This document shows, one piece after another, positions 8,606 to 16,324 of a stretch of DNA of 51,215 nt; the first letter of the stretch is position 1; the number at the start of each line of letters is the position of its first letter. The stretch is taken from NCBI GenBank assembly GCA_003170135.1, contig PMZR01000113.1:1-51215 (forward strand). The letters are read 5' to 3'. A program made the translations under genes and the position numbers. Source of the stretch: Acidobacteriota bacterium (GTDB taxonomy: Bacteria > Acidobacteriota > Vicinamibacteria > Vicinamibacterales > Fen-181). Below the pieces are notes generated by a model, which made no database searches, was not told where the DNA came from, and worked only from the letters and a program-made list of their open reading frames with translations.

Positions 8606-8844
8606 TGGCAACAGACACGGCGGCGGGAATTCAGCGACAGATCGCGACAGCGGACGCTGAGATGCGGGCGCACCTCGGCCAGATTCGCGCAGGCATGGGC
8701 GCGGCGGCGTCTGCCCTGGTCCACGCGAAGATCGCGGCTGCTCGCAAACGGCGGACGGACTTGTACTCGAAGTTGCCGACGGTCGACGTCGAACCTCGGT
8801 ACGCCGACGCATTCCGACGTGACCAACTGGAGCGTCTGCTATGA
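8605..8844 (+). CDS. Small coiled-coil hypothetical protein
   Basis: 79 residues. The first 50 (IQRQIATADAEMRAHLGQIR and on through AKIAAARKRRTDLYSKL) form a long alpha-helical, probably coiled-coil stretch. The C-terminus is YADAFRRDQLERLL. No family recognised. ATG 8605 shares one base with the previous stop, and its own stop overlaps the HNH start (ATGA at 8841-8844). That coupling to the HNH gene hints at a role in the packaging or nuclease module. Confidence 0.5.
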   Translation: MATDTAAGIQRQIATADAEMRAHLGQIRAGMGAAASALVHAKIAAARKRRTDLYSKLPTVDVEPRYADAFRRDQLERLL

Positions 8845-9188
8845 GTCCGGCGGCACTGCCGCGCGCCTGTTCGGTGGCCGGCTGTCCCGGGCGGGGCGGT
8901 GCCGGCGGGCGCTGTGCGGCGCATCAACGGCAGGTGAATCGCTCGCGGTACAACCCGGTGTACGGCACAGCGAAGCATCGGCGGTGGCGATTGATGGTGC
9001 TCCGGCGCGATCCGCTCTGTGTGGGTTGGCCCGCGGGCGTGCACGGCGGGTCGGTGGTTGGCTCAAATACGGCCGACCACATCATCCCGTTGCACGCCGG
9101 CGGAACCTGGGCGCTGACCAATGGTCAGGGGTTGTGCGAATCGTGTCACGGCGTGAAGTGCAATGAGGAGCAGGCGCGAGGGCGGTAA
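8841..9188 (+). CDS. HNH endonuclease of the packaging module
   Basis: 115 residues. The HNH signature is complete: D79-H80 in TADHIIPLHAGG, N94 in WALTNGQGL, and the zinc knuckle C99-x2-C102-H103 with K106. The N-terminus has further cysteines (CSVAGCPGRGG, GGRCAAH) typical of phage HNH proteins found beside terminases. In HK97-like cos phages, such HNH proteins are known to be needed with the terminase for cos cleavage. It precedes TerS and TerL here, with one PLD-like gene between, so a role in specific DNA packaging is likely. Confidence 0.88.
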   Translation: MSPAALPRACSVAGCPGRGGAGGRCAAHQRQVNRSRYNPVYGTAKHRRWRLMVLRRDPLCVGWPAGVHGGSVVGSNTADHIIPLHAGGTWALTNGQGLCESCHGVKCNEEQARGR

Positions 9189-9305
9189 GTGCTGATGATG
9201 CAAGGGGATAGGGGCGGGTTATTCTCTGGCAGCACGGCCGTCGCACACCGCGCTTCAGTCGAGCGCAATCGTCTTCGAGTCTGAGCGAGGGGTCGGGTCT
9301 GACAA

Positions 9306-10082
9306 ATGGCGAACCTGAAGCGCGATGATCGGCCGGCGGTGGCAACCTTGGCGCGTGGGCGGCGCGGGCGCCGGGTGCGCGAGGCGTTGAACGCGAGGAC
9401 CGGGGCTGAGGCGTTCGGGGTGCTCGAACCGGGCTGCGAGGTGTTCTGCCTCAGCAAAGGGTTGCTCACGTTCGGGGATGCCGTGGCCTACATGCTCGAA
9501 ACCTCGGGGCCGGCGGATCTGCTCTTGAGCACGTGGGCGGCGGCACCGCCGGAAATACGCGGTCTGCGGAGGCTACTCGACGTCGGGGCGATCCGGTCAC
9601 TGCACTTGTTGATCGACCCGTCGTTCGTGTCGAGGCAGAAGGCGTACACGGCGCTGCTGCGCGCCACGTTCGGGGCTGAGTCGATCCGGCTGGTGAACGT
9701 CCACGCGAAGATCGCGGTTGTCGAAAATGAAATCTGGGCGCTCGTACTGCGGTCGAGTGCGAATCTCAACTCAGCCGTCCGCTGCGAAGCCTTCGATTTG
9801 TCGTGCGATCGCGCACTCGCGGATCACATTCGGGCAACGCTCGGCGAGTGGTTCGAGGCGCCGGCGGCCGGTCAGTGGGACACGCGGCCCGGTGAGCATC
9901 GGCGGCGGTTCGAGGCGTGGCATCCGGACGCGGCACCGTCGCCTGGACCGGCTGCGCCCGTCGCCCCGGGCAGGCAGTGCGGTCGCACGCTGGCGCCAGC
10001 AACAGGGGCGGACGCGGCGTTCTTTGGGTCGGGGCCGTTCGATACGGACCTTCGGCGGGTTGGGCTCACGTACGAGAGGTGA
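9306..10082 (+). CDS. Phospholipase D-like phage protein
   Basis: 258 residues with one PLD/HKD-like motif: VNVHAKIAVVENE (H133, K135) followed by the characteristic LRSSANLN segment (about 148-155). A single motif means an active enzyme would need a dimer. Related proteins occur next to terminase genes in phages of other GC-rich bacteria (from memory of families); their role is not established, but nuclease or ligase-like DNA processing is plausible. The C-terminal 60 residues are Pro/Ala-rich. It lies between HNH (117-nt gap) and TerS (5-nt gap). Confidence 0.65.
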   Translation: MANLKRDDRPAVATLARGRRGRRVREALNARTGAEAFGVLEPGCEVFCLSKGLLTFGDAVAYMLETSGPADLLLSTWAAAPPEIRGLRRLLDVGAIRSLHLLIDPSFVSRQKAYTALLRATFGAESIRLVNVHAKIAVVENEIWALVLRSSANLNSAVRCEAFDLSCDRALADHIRATLGEWFEAPAAGQWDTRPGEHRRRFEAWHPDAAPSPGPAAPVAPGRQCGRTLAPATGADAAFFGSGPFDTDLRRVGLTYER

Positions 10083-10087
10083 CGCGA

Positions 10088-10567
10088 ATGGCAGGACACG
10101 GACCGGCACCGATGCCGGGTGCATTGCGAGTGCTCACGGGGAAGCGGGCGAAGCGGGGTGAACCGGCAGCGGTGACCGGCGAACCGACGATGCCGGCGGA
10201 CCTGTCGCGAGAAGAGCGCGCGGCGTGGCGGCAGTTGATCCGGGAATTGCAGACGGTGCCGGGCCTCCTGGCGCGTGCCGATCGCGGGGTGCTCGAACTT
10301 GCGGCCCGCATGACGCCGATGTTCCGCGAGGCAGCCCGGCACGTTCGGGAGAACGGCTCCACGCTGGTGGCGCGCGATGAGCGGGGCGCAGTGAAGTTCG
10401 TGCAGACGACACCGCAGGGCCAGATGGTCGTCAAGCTGGGCGCTTCCCTCAAAACCATCTTCGCCGAGTTGGGTTTGACGCCTTCCGGCCGTTCGCGGTT
10501 GTCCGTGTCCGCGGCCTCGGGGCCGTCCCGTCTCGATGCGTTCCGCGGGGGTCGGCATGGCGCGTAA
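10088..10567 (+). CDS. terS: Terminase small subunit, P27 family
   Basis: 159 residues of the P27 (terminase_4) family. The start MAGHGPAPMPGALRVLTGKR is family-typical. It continues with PADLSREERAAWRQLIRELQ, a helical core with DRGVLELAARM, and the terminal motif LKTIFAELGLTPSGRSRL. The small subunit recognises the packaging site and loads the large subunit. The gene is intact and overlaps terL by 11 nt. In satellites the small subunit typically decides which DNA enters the helper capsid. Confidence 0.9.
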   Translation: MAGHGPAPMPGALRVLTGKRAKRGEPAAVTGEPTMPADLSREERAAWRQLIRELQTVPGLLARADRGVLELAARMTPMFREAARHVRENGSTLVARDERGAVKFVQTTPQGQMVVKLGASLKTIFAELGLTPSGRSRLSVSAASGPSRLDAFRGGRHGA

Positions 10568-12197
10568 GCCGGCGAAGTGGGATCGGTCGTGGGTACGGAC
10601 GGCGGCCGATGCGCTGGCCGTCGAACGGGGCTGCTACTTCGACCTGAAGGCGGCGAAGCGCGTGCGCGATTTCTTTCGAACGTTCCTCCGTCATTCGAAG
10701 GGCGTCTTTTCGGGGCAGCCGTTCGAATTGCAGCCGTGGCAGTGGTCGGACGTGGTTGCACCGCTCTTCGGGTGGAAGCGCGCGGACGGGTCGCGGCGAT
10801 ACCGTCGCGCCTACATAGAAATTCCGAAGAAGAACGGCAAGTCCGCGCTCTGTTCGGGCATCTCGCTGTATCTGCTCGTGGGTGACGGCGAAGCGGGCGC
10901 GGTCGTCGCGAATGCGGCGTGTGACCGCTCGCAGGCGGGGATCGTGTTCGATGAAGCGGCCGAGATGGTGCGCTCGTCTCCCGACCTGGCCGGCGCGCTC
11001 GAAGTAATCGACAGCCGAAAAACGATCGTTGATCGTGCGCACGGTGGACGTTACTACGCGATGTCAGCGGACGTGCCGCAAAAGGAGGGGCTGAATATTT
11101 CCGGCCTGGTGACGGACGAATTGCACGCGCAAAGGTCGCGGGAGATGTCCGACACGTTGCTCCACGCGGGCGCGGCGCGGCGGCAGCCGTTGTCGGTGAC
11201 GATCACGACGGCGGGCGTCTACGATCCCGGCTCGATCGGATGGGAGACGCACGAATACGCGCGGCAGGTGCTCGACGGAACGATCGAGGACGATGCGTTC
11301 TTTGCCTACATCAAGGCGGCGCCGGCTGATGCCGACTGGACCGATCCGGCGACGTGGCGCGCGGCGAATCCTTCAATTGGCGTCACGGTGCATGAGGGCG
11401 AACTGGCCGAACAGTGCAAAGCCGCGCAGTTTTCCGTAGCGCTTCAAAACGTCTTCCGTCGGTATCGTCTGAATCAGTGGACCTCGCAGGCGTCGCGCTG
11501 GATCGACCTGGCACTTTGGGATGCGAACGACGTCCATCCGATCGCCCCTGACACGTTGCCGCGGAAGTGCTGGGGCGGCCTCGACGTGGCGGCCGTGTCC
11601 GACCTGACCGCCGAAGTGTTGCTCTTTCCCTGCCAGTCGGACCCGGCGGCGCTCGACGTGCTCGCGCGGTTCTGGCTCCCCGAAAACGTGCTGCGTGAGA
11701 GTAAGCACCGGGCCTTGTATCAACAGTGGCTGTCGGGTGGCTGGCTGACGCTGACACCGGGCGACGTGGTCGATTATGCGTTCGTCCAGGCGCAGGTGGT
11801 CGCGGACGCGGCCCGCTACGGCCTGGTGGACCTCGCGATCGATCGGCTCTTTCAAGGGCAGCAGTTGGCGACGGACCTACAGGACGAAGAGATCGCGGTG
11901 TTTCCATTCGGGCAGGGATTTCTGAGCTTTGCGGCGCCGATGGTGGAATTTCAGCGGCGCCTAGAGGCGAAGCGCCTGCACCACGGCGCGAATCCGATTC
12001 TGAGGTGGATGGCCGATCACGTGGTGGTCCGGACGGACCCGGCCGGGAACCTGAAACCCGATCGCCAGCGGAGCAGCGAGAAGATCGACGGCGTCGTGGC
12101 GCTCGTCATGGCCCTGGATCGCGCGATTCGGCAACCTGCGGTCGTGCAGAGCGTGTACATGACTCACGGGGTGATGGGTCTTGAAGAATATCTCTGA
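10557..12197 (+). CDS. terL: Terminase large subunit
   Basis: 546 residues, full length for the HK97-type terminase_1 family. Motifs seen: ATPase Walker A in EIPKKNGKS (90-96), Walker B GLVTDE (183-188) with catalytic E188, and nuclease acidic residues in GGLDVAAVSDLTA (D343, D349) plus a third in EKIDGVVALVMAL near the C-terminus. All catalytic residues are present, so an active packaging motor is expected. The internal start ATG at 10557 is chosen because MARKPAKWDRSW fits the family. In phages the next gene is the portal; here the next 6 kb holds no portal or capsid gene. Confidence 0.93.
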   Translation: MARKPAKWDRSWVRTAADALAVERGCYFDLKAAKRVRDFFRTFLRHSKGVFSGQPFELQPWQWSDVVAPLFGWKRADGSRRYRRAYIEIPKKNGKSALCSGISLYLLVGDGEAGAVVANAACDRSQAGIVFDEAAEMVRSSPDLAGALEVIDSRKTIVDRAHGGRYYAMSADVPQKEGLNISGLVTDELHAQRSREMSDTLLHAGAARRQPLSVTITTAGVYDPGSIGWETHEYARQVLDGTIEDDAFFAYIKAAPADADWTDPATWRAANPSIGVTVHEGELAEQCKAAQFSVALQNVFRRYRLNQWTSQASRWIDLALWDANDVHPIAPDTLPRKCWGGLDVAAVSDLTAEVLLFPCQSDPAALDVLARFWLPENVLRESKHRALYQQWLSGGWLTLTPGDVVDYAFVQAQVVADAARYGLVDLAIDRLFQGQQLATDLQDEEIAVFPFGQGFLSFAAPMVEFQRRLEAKRLHHGANPILRWMADHVVVRTDPAGNLKPDRQRSSEKIDGVVALVMALDRAIRQPAVVQSVYMTHGVMGLEEYL

Positions 12198-12314
12198 TCC
12201 GCCGAGTGCATACACCGAATTGGCGGGCGTCATCCGTGTTCGTCGGCCTGGTGCCCGCCCGCGCAGCGCAGCGCGTCTCCTGCCGGGCCGATGTTTTTCG
12301 ACGAAAGGCTGAAG

Positions 12315-12605
12315 ATGGCGACTGACAAGGCGAGCGCGAAGGAAAAAGTAAAGGCAGCGTTTCAGGCGCAGGTGGTCCGGTACTTGGTGGGTCCGATCAA
12401 GGCTGCGCGGACGGACGAGGAGGCGCGGGCTTGCGCGTTGACGTTCTTCGCCCTGGCCGAGCGCCACGGGTGGCGCTTTATCACGCGGGCCGAGCAAGAG
12501 GCGGCCTCGCGACCGCCAAGGGTGCTCAAGCGGATCGACTTTCAGAAAGACGCGGACGGCAATCCGATCGGCGCGGTCGTTTCCGAAGTGTTGGAGTCAG
12601 CATGA
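12315..12605 (+). CDS. Small hypothetical protein after terL
   Basis: 96 residues, mostly helical, with ASAKEKVKAAFQAQVVRYLV and ALTFFALAERHGWRF. No recognised family. The start at 12315 follows an AAAGG; an alternative ATG lies at 12291. The stop overlaps the next start (ATGA at 12602-12605). In a normal phage this would be the portal position, but the protein is far too short for a portal and has no portal-like sequence. Confidence 0.55.
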   Translation: MATDKASAKEKVKAAFQAQVVRYLVGPIKAARTDEEARACALTFFALAERHGWRFITRAEQEAASRPPRVLKRIDFQKDADGNPIGAVVSEVLESA

Positions 12606-13111
12606 CAGTCAAGTCTGCGGCATACGTTGCGACCGGGGCGGCACCCTGGGCGACGGCGGCAGGGCGCGAGGCCGCCGGTCGCGGCGCACACGAGAACGAG
12701 GCACGCGAGCGGCAAGAGGCGGCGGCGTCCCGGGTGCGCGAGCTTGGGGCGCGCGAAGGGGAGCGGTGGTTCGGGGACTTTGCGGCGTGCGTCGTGGCGG
12801 CGGTGCGCGCGTTCAACGCCGAGGTGGGCCGGGACGTGGTCCGCGTGGTGACGCGCAATGGCGGCCCCGAGCTGTCGGTTCGCTGCGATGGCTCGAACGC
12901 CTTCGCATGGGGATCTTACGTCGGACGCCATGAGCCTTGCGTGTACTTCGCCGAACGGTTACACGGTCGCGACGCGATGCGCTCCTTGCCTTGCACGGTC
13001 AGCGATGACGGCGACCTCGCGGTGCTCGTGGCCGGGGAAGTGCTGGGCCCGGCGCTGGCGGCCGAGCGTTTGTTCGGGCCCTGGCTCGCGGGGCTCGATG
13101 TGGATGCGTAA
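12602..13111 (+). CDS. Hypothetical protein
   Basis: 169 residues. The N-terminal third is Ala/Arg/Glu-rich and helical; the rest looks globular, with VVRVVTRNGGPELSVRCDG and EPCVYFAERLHG. No family recognised. It is coupled to the preceding gene by an ATGA overlap and is followed 22 nt later by a coiled-coil protein. Its base composition is the same as its neighbours, so it belongs to the element's operon. Confidence 0.5.
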   Translation: MTVKSAAYVATGAAPWATAAGREAAGRGAHENEARERQEAAASRVRELGAREGERWFGDFAACVVAAVRAFNAEVGRDVVRVVTRNGGPELSVRCDGSNAFAWGSYVGRHEPCVYFAERLHGRDAMRSLPCTVSDDGDLAVLVAGEVLGPALAAERLFGPWLAGLDVDA

Positions 13112-13133
13112 ACGACAGAGAGCGGAGGCGGCT

Positions 13134-13826
13134 ATGTTTGGTTTTGGTGCAGCGGCGACACGGACCGACGAACGGGGCCAAGCGATTATCGAGAGGGCCG
13201 AACGATTCCTCGCGGGGCCGCAGGCGCGAGCGTTCGAACAGGCCGAGCGCGAGCGGGCGTTCGCGGATCGGGTTCAGATGGTGGCCGAGCGGGATCGCTT
13301 GCGCGCGGCCGCACTCGATCGCGTGACGAGGCACCGCGCGGAGCGGGAGGCGGCCGATCGGGACGTCGCACGGGCGCAGGGCGAGCTGCGTGCGGCCGAA
13401 GACCGGCGCGCGGAGCTGGCGTGGCGCCATCGCGCCGATGGTCTGGAGGACTCGCGGCGGATCGACAACCTTGAAGGGACAATCCTCGCGACGGCTCCGG
13501 CCGCGATTGGCGCGTTCATCGACGAGATGGGCGAACTATTGAACGGCACGTATCAGTTTTCGCGGGCGCTGCGGTTGCGGAATTTTAGAGACGGGAGGCC
13601 GTTCACTGCCTGGACGAACAGGGAGAGTGTCCGGGCGCGCGTGGACGCGATTCTGGCTGCGATTCGGGCGGCTCAGAAGCTGCGGCCTGAAGCGCTCGAC
13701 GGCGCGGCGCTCGAGGCGCGGTTCGCGGCGTTGCGCGCAGCGCTTCCCGCGGTGGACATGGATGTGCCCGCCGAGTACGCCGAGTTTGGCAACGCTTTGC
13801 TTCCAAGCGCGGGCGAGATGTGGTGA
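13134..13826 (+). CDS. Long coiled-coil hypothetical protein
   Basis: 230 residues. Residues about 35-105 are strongly charged heptad-like sequence (QAERERAFADRVQMVAERD onward), a predicted coiled coil. The C-terminal half is globular, with IDEMGELLNGTYQF and DVPAEYAEFGNALL. A GGAGG at 13124-13128 supports the ATG at 13134. Coiled-coil proteins near packaging genes can be scaffolds, but nothing here specifically identifies a scaffold and no capsid gene accompanies it. Confidence 0.55.
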   Translation: MFGFGAAATRTDERGQAIIERAERFLAGPQARAFEQAERERAFADRVQMVAERDRLRAAALDRVTRHRAEREAADRDVARAQGELRAAEDRRAELAWRHRADGLEDSRRIDNLEGTILATAPAAIGAFIDEMGELLNGTYQFSRALRLRNFRDGRPFTAWTNRESVRARVDAILAAIRAAQKLRPEALDGAALEARFAALRAALPAVDMDVPAEYAEFGNALLPSAGEMW

Positions 13827-13874
13827 GCCTGGGTTGTACATGCAGGGTTGAGAACGAAATGCGAGGGTGAGGCG

Positions 13875-14090
13875 ATGCGACTGAGAGGGCGGGTCGTTCA
13901 ATGGACGGACAGGGGCTTTGGGTTTGCCAGGATCGAAGACGGGGGCGCCGATGCGTTCATTCACATGACCGCGCTGCCGGCGCAGGGCGAACCGCCTGCG
14001 ATTGGGCAGTCAATCGAATGCGACGTGGTGGAGACGACAAGAGGCCGGCGCGCCGAACACGTCGCGTATGTCGAAGAATGTGAGGCGTGA
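13875..14090 (+). CDS. Cold-shock domain protein
   Basis: 71 residues. A single cold-shock (OB-fold) domain with RNP1-like GFGFARI (14-20) and RNP2-like DAFIHM (26-31), preceded by RGRVVQWTDR. It would bind single-stranded nucleic acid, here perhaps element transcripts or replication intermediates. The length matches bacterial Csp proteins. The start at 13875 follows GAGGGTGAGG. A phage-borne Csp is not common but is known. Confidence 0.8.
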   Translation: MRLRGRVVQWTDRGFGFARIEDGGADAFIHMTALPAQGEPPAIGQSIECDVVETTRGRRAEHVAYVEECEA

Positions 14091-14094
14091 CCAC

Positions 14095-14280
14095 GTGGCG
14101 AACCAAAAGACCGACGTTGATCTCCTGCGCGCGCTCCAAGAGAACACGCGCGACTGCTTCGCGTTGATTGATGGGCGTTTCGAAAAGGTCGGGCGCGCAT
14201 TGCCGCATTCAGCCCGGTCCGCGGGGCCGATGTCATGCAGTCTGCCTGAGGTTGGTCCGCGATCGGGAGATGGGAAATGA
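14095..14280 (+). CDS. Small hypothetical protein
   Basis: About 61 residues starting at GTG 14095, which has GAGG 8 nt upstream; an in-frame ATG at 14068 would overlap the cold-shock gene. The sequence has a helical part QKTDVDLLRALQENTRDCF and a low-complexity tail. Its stop overlaps the next ATG (14277-14280), so it is translationally coupled to the secreted Ntn-hydrolase candidate. No family recognised. Confidence 0.4.
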   Translation: MANQKTDVDLLRALQENTRDCFALIDGRFEKVGRALPHSARSAGPMSCSLPEVGPRSGDGK

Positions 14281-15002
14281 AAATGCAATCGTCTGCACGA
14301 CGACTCGCACTCCTGGTCGCGCTCCTGCTGCTGGCGCTGCCGGCGGTGGCGAACGCCAGCCTCGCGCTGATTCTGTGCTCGCGCGATCGCTGCGTGGCGG
14401 TGAGCGACTCCCGGGCGTGGTTCAAGGACATCGTCACGGGCAAGCGGTTCGACTCTCACGACGACGCGATCAAGATCGACATTCGCGACGGCTACATGTT
14501 CGCGACAACCGGCGTGATCAGTGGCCCGGGCTGGCCCGACGCCTGGGCGGCCTGGCGCGCGGTGACTTCGCGGCCGGGGGAGTCGGCGCAGCAACGTCTT
14601 GATCGCGTGACGGCTGCTATCCAGGCGCAGCGGACCAACGTCCCGGCCCCGACGCGCCTGACGGTGGCGGTGTTCCGTTTCTGCGGCGCGACCGCGGACG
14701 GCGCATCAGTCGAGCTCGACAATGCGGGCCGAGCACCGGCCAAGGTCGTCGAGCCGAGAGTGCTGCACGAGGTGCCCTACGTGCAGGCGTTCTCGCCGTG
14801 GGGCGGCATCGACAACGAGCCGAAGATGGGCACCCTGCTGCGCGCTCTCTACAACCTGCTGCTGACGAATCCGGCCGAGGCGCAGCTGGTGGCGGCGGCA
14901 CGGGCCGTTGTCCTCGACGTGGAAACCTGGGAGCCCGCTGTCGGCGGACCCGTACACGCGGCGGTGTGCGACTCGGCGGGGTGCCGATGGATCGCGCGAT
15001 GA
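14277..15002 (+). CDS. Secreted proteasome-like Ntn-hydrolase candidate
   Basis: 241 residues. A signal peptide (1-27: basic start, leucine-rich core, PAVANA cleavage site) is followed by SLALILCSRDRCVAVSDSRA. In mature numbering this gives S1, D17 and R19, the positions used by proteasome beta subunits (T1, D/E17, R19), with a Lys in DDAIKIDI (mature 39) near the expected catalytic lysine. Downstream, YMFATTGV and the C-terminal GGPVHAAVCDSAGC resemble the conserved strands of that fold. Four cysteines in the mature region suit an oxidising periplasm. I infer an exported Ntn hydrolase whose nucleophile is exposed by signal peptidase; substrate unknown. It is coupled by ATGA to the gene before it and lies 14 nt before the tail-like gene. 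Confidence 0.5.
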   Translation: MKMQSSARRLALLVALLLLALPAVANASLALILCSRDRCVAVSDSRAWFKDIVTGKRFDSHDDAIKIDIRDGYMFATTGVISGPGWPDAWAAWRAVTSRPGESAQQRLDRVTAAIQAQRTNVPAPTRLTVAVFRFCGATADGASVELDNAGRAPAKVVEPRVLHEVPYVQAFSPWGGIDNEPKMGTLLRALYNLLLTNPAEAQLVAAARAVVLDVETWEPAVGGPVHAAVCDSAGCRWIAR

Positions 15003-15016
15003 AAGGACACAGGACA

Positions 15017-15856
15017 ATGCGAATCAGGCTTCTCGTGTGTGCGCTGCTCCTGCTGCTGCTGGTGCCCGGCCTGGCGCGGGCCGATGGCGTGAATCGGATC
15101 ACGATCGAGGCGGCCGGGCTGAGTGTCGGGAGCGCCGGCTCGATCCGCGGCGGGCAGACGGCGTACAACACCGGGACCGGCTGGTGGCTGGGCTATACCG
15201 GCGGCGCCTACAAGTTCTCGATCGGCGATCCGGCCGCGACGTCGATGACGTGGGACGGGACGAATCTCGCGCTCGCCGGCAGCAATGCCACGGTCACCGG
15301 CGCCACAATCCGCACGGCGGCGAGTGGCGCGCGGGCGCAGATGGACGGCACGTCCCTGAAGTCGATCGACGCGGGCGGGAACACGCTCGTGGAGATGGAC
15401 GGGACCGGCATTTCGATCACGCCGAGCACGAGCGGGCCGCTGGAGGCGCACCGGATGTATCGGTTCGGATCGGGCGCTGTCGGCATGGGCTACCTGGCGA
15501 GCGAGTCAGCGCCTACGCTGATTTTCGTTTCACCATTCGCGATCTTGTTCGAGGCAGACAGCACCACGGCCTCGCTCGGCTCCAACGGCTCCGGCGGGTC
15601 GATTTTCTCGGCGAATAACATCCTAGCGACGAGCGGGTATCAGGTCTACTCGGGCGGAAGTGCCGTAGCTGGCGCGACGTTCACGGGGTGTCCGGGACAG
15701 TTCGTGCAGAGCATGACGACTGTCGGCGGCATCGTCACCAACGTCGATTGCGGCTCGCCGCTCGACGCGAGGGCCACTGACCTGGCGGCGCTGCGCTCGC
15801 GCGTGGCGGACCTCGAAACGCTGGTAGCGCGGCTGCTGCCGGCCGGGACGAAGTAG
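15017..15856 (+). CDS. Tail-fibre-like protein with a signal peptide
   Basis: 279 residues. MRIRLLVCALLLLLLVPGLA plus RADG is a typical signal peptide. The mature part has TAYNTGTGWWLGYTGGAYKF followed by SIGDP...MTWDG, the pattern found in phage host-specificity (J-like) tail proteins and other distal tail proteins, then repeated short Thr/Ser/Gly-rich strands suggesting a beta-helix. The C-terminus has LAALRSRVADLETLVARLL, a short coiled coil that could trimerise. Genuine tail proteins are cytoplasmic and lack signal peptides, so this is odd. The start at 15017 has AAAGGA upstream; ATG 14999 would overlap the previous stop. Confidence 0.6.
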   Translation: MRIRLLVCALLLLLLVPGLARADGVNRITIEAAGLSVGSAGSIRGGQTAYNTGTGWWLGYTGGAYKFSIGDPAATSMTWDGTNLALAGSNATVTGATIRTAASGARAQMDGTSLKSIDAGGNTLVEMDGTGISITPSTSGPLEAHRMYRFGSGAVGMGYLASESAPTLIFVSPFAILFEADSTTASLGSNGSGGSIFSANNILATSGYQVYSGGSAVAGATFTGCPGQFVQSMTTVGGIVTNVDCGSPLDARATDLAALRSRVADLETLVARLLPAGTK

Positions 15857-15912
15857 ATCAGGCGGGGCGCTGATGGGCGAATGTCCCGGGGCGCCCGGTT
15901 CAGGGGGATGCA

Positions 15913-16119
15913 ATGCTCGAACAGAAGACCGAAGTCGCGCCAGAAGCGCAACGTGCGCCTTCTACGGGCCGCCTGTGCGAGTACTGCGGCGAGCCCTTCG
16001 AGCCGACGCGCCGGGATCAGAAGTTCTGCCGGCCGTCGTGCCGGGCTGCGGCTAGTCGCAAGGAGCGGGAAGACCGGCGCGACCGGGCCGGCTACTTCCC
16101 CGGGTTCCTCGGATGCTGA
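15913..16119 (+). CDS. Small zinc-finger-like protein
   Basis: 68 residues. LCEYCGEPFEPTRRDQKFCR and PSCRAAASRKER give a CxxC...CxxxC zinc-binding pattern common in small phage and plasmid proteins; the basic helix after it suggests nucleic-acid binding. Similar in style to the cysteine-rich protein encoded at 8116-8406 (CPGC...HCRPSC), so the element may carry two members of one family. The 3' end overlaps the leftward ParB-tail-like gene by 28 nt. Confidence 0.55.
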   Translation: MLEQKTEVAPEAQRAPSTGRLCEYCGEPFEPTRRDQKFCRPSCRAAASRKEREDRRDRAGYFPGFLGC

Positions 16120-16322
16120 CTCTCCGTCCGGCTCGCCGGGTAGCTCTTGCCGTCCTTGCCGGTCACGCGGGAGGGCCTGCAGCTGTCCAGGTTATTAGCG
16201 CTAATGACCTGCGACCCGAGCCCCTGCGTACAGCCGATCTGCTCTGCAAGTTGCGTCTGGCTCTTGTCCGGCCACGTCTTCAGCGCCAGCAGGATCGCGT
16301 GCCGCTTGTCGGCGGAAGGCAA
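16092..16322 (-). CDS. ParB-like C-terminal HTH piece
   Basis: 76 residues from a TTG codon. DKRHAILLALKTWPDKSQTQ, LAEQIGCTQGLGSQV and the ending RVTGKDGKSYPAS match the C-terminal region of ParB-nuclease-domain regulators of plasmids and phages, where an HTH is followed by RTGKDGKSYPA. The N-terminal ParB domain is missing upstream. It could be a stand-alone DNA-binding protein or a decayed fragment; its start abuts the start of the divergent gene at 16325, which favours decay. A 24-bp palindrome lies inside it. Confidence 0.4.
   Translation of the reverse strand: MPSADKRHAILLALKTWPDKSQTQLAEQIGCTQGLGSQVISANNLDSCRPSRVTGKDGKSYPASRTESQHPRNPGK
16188..16211. promoter_or_regulatory. 24-bp near-perfect palindrome
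   Basis: The sequence runs CAGGTTATTAGC then GCTAATGACCTG, with 11 of 12 pairs matching around the centre at 16199/16200. It lies within the ParB-tail-like reading frame. Its size and symmetry are those of an operator or centromere-like site; a binding partner is unknown. Confidence 0.45.
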
Positions 16323-16324
16323 CC

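Noticed and set aside
13134..13826. Coiled-coil protein as a capsid scaffold or capsid protein
   Set aside because: No scaffold-specific or HK97-fold motif, no protease or portal nearby; coiled coil alone is not evidence.
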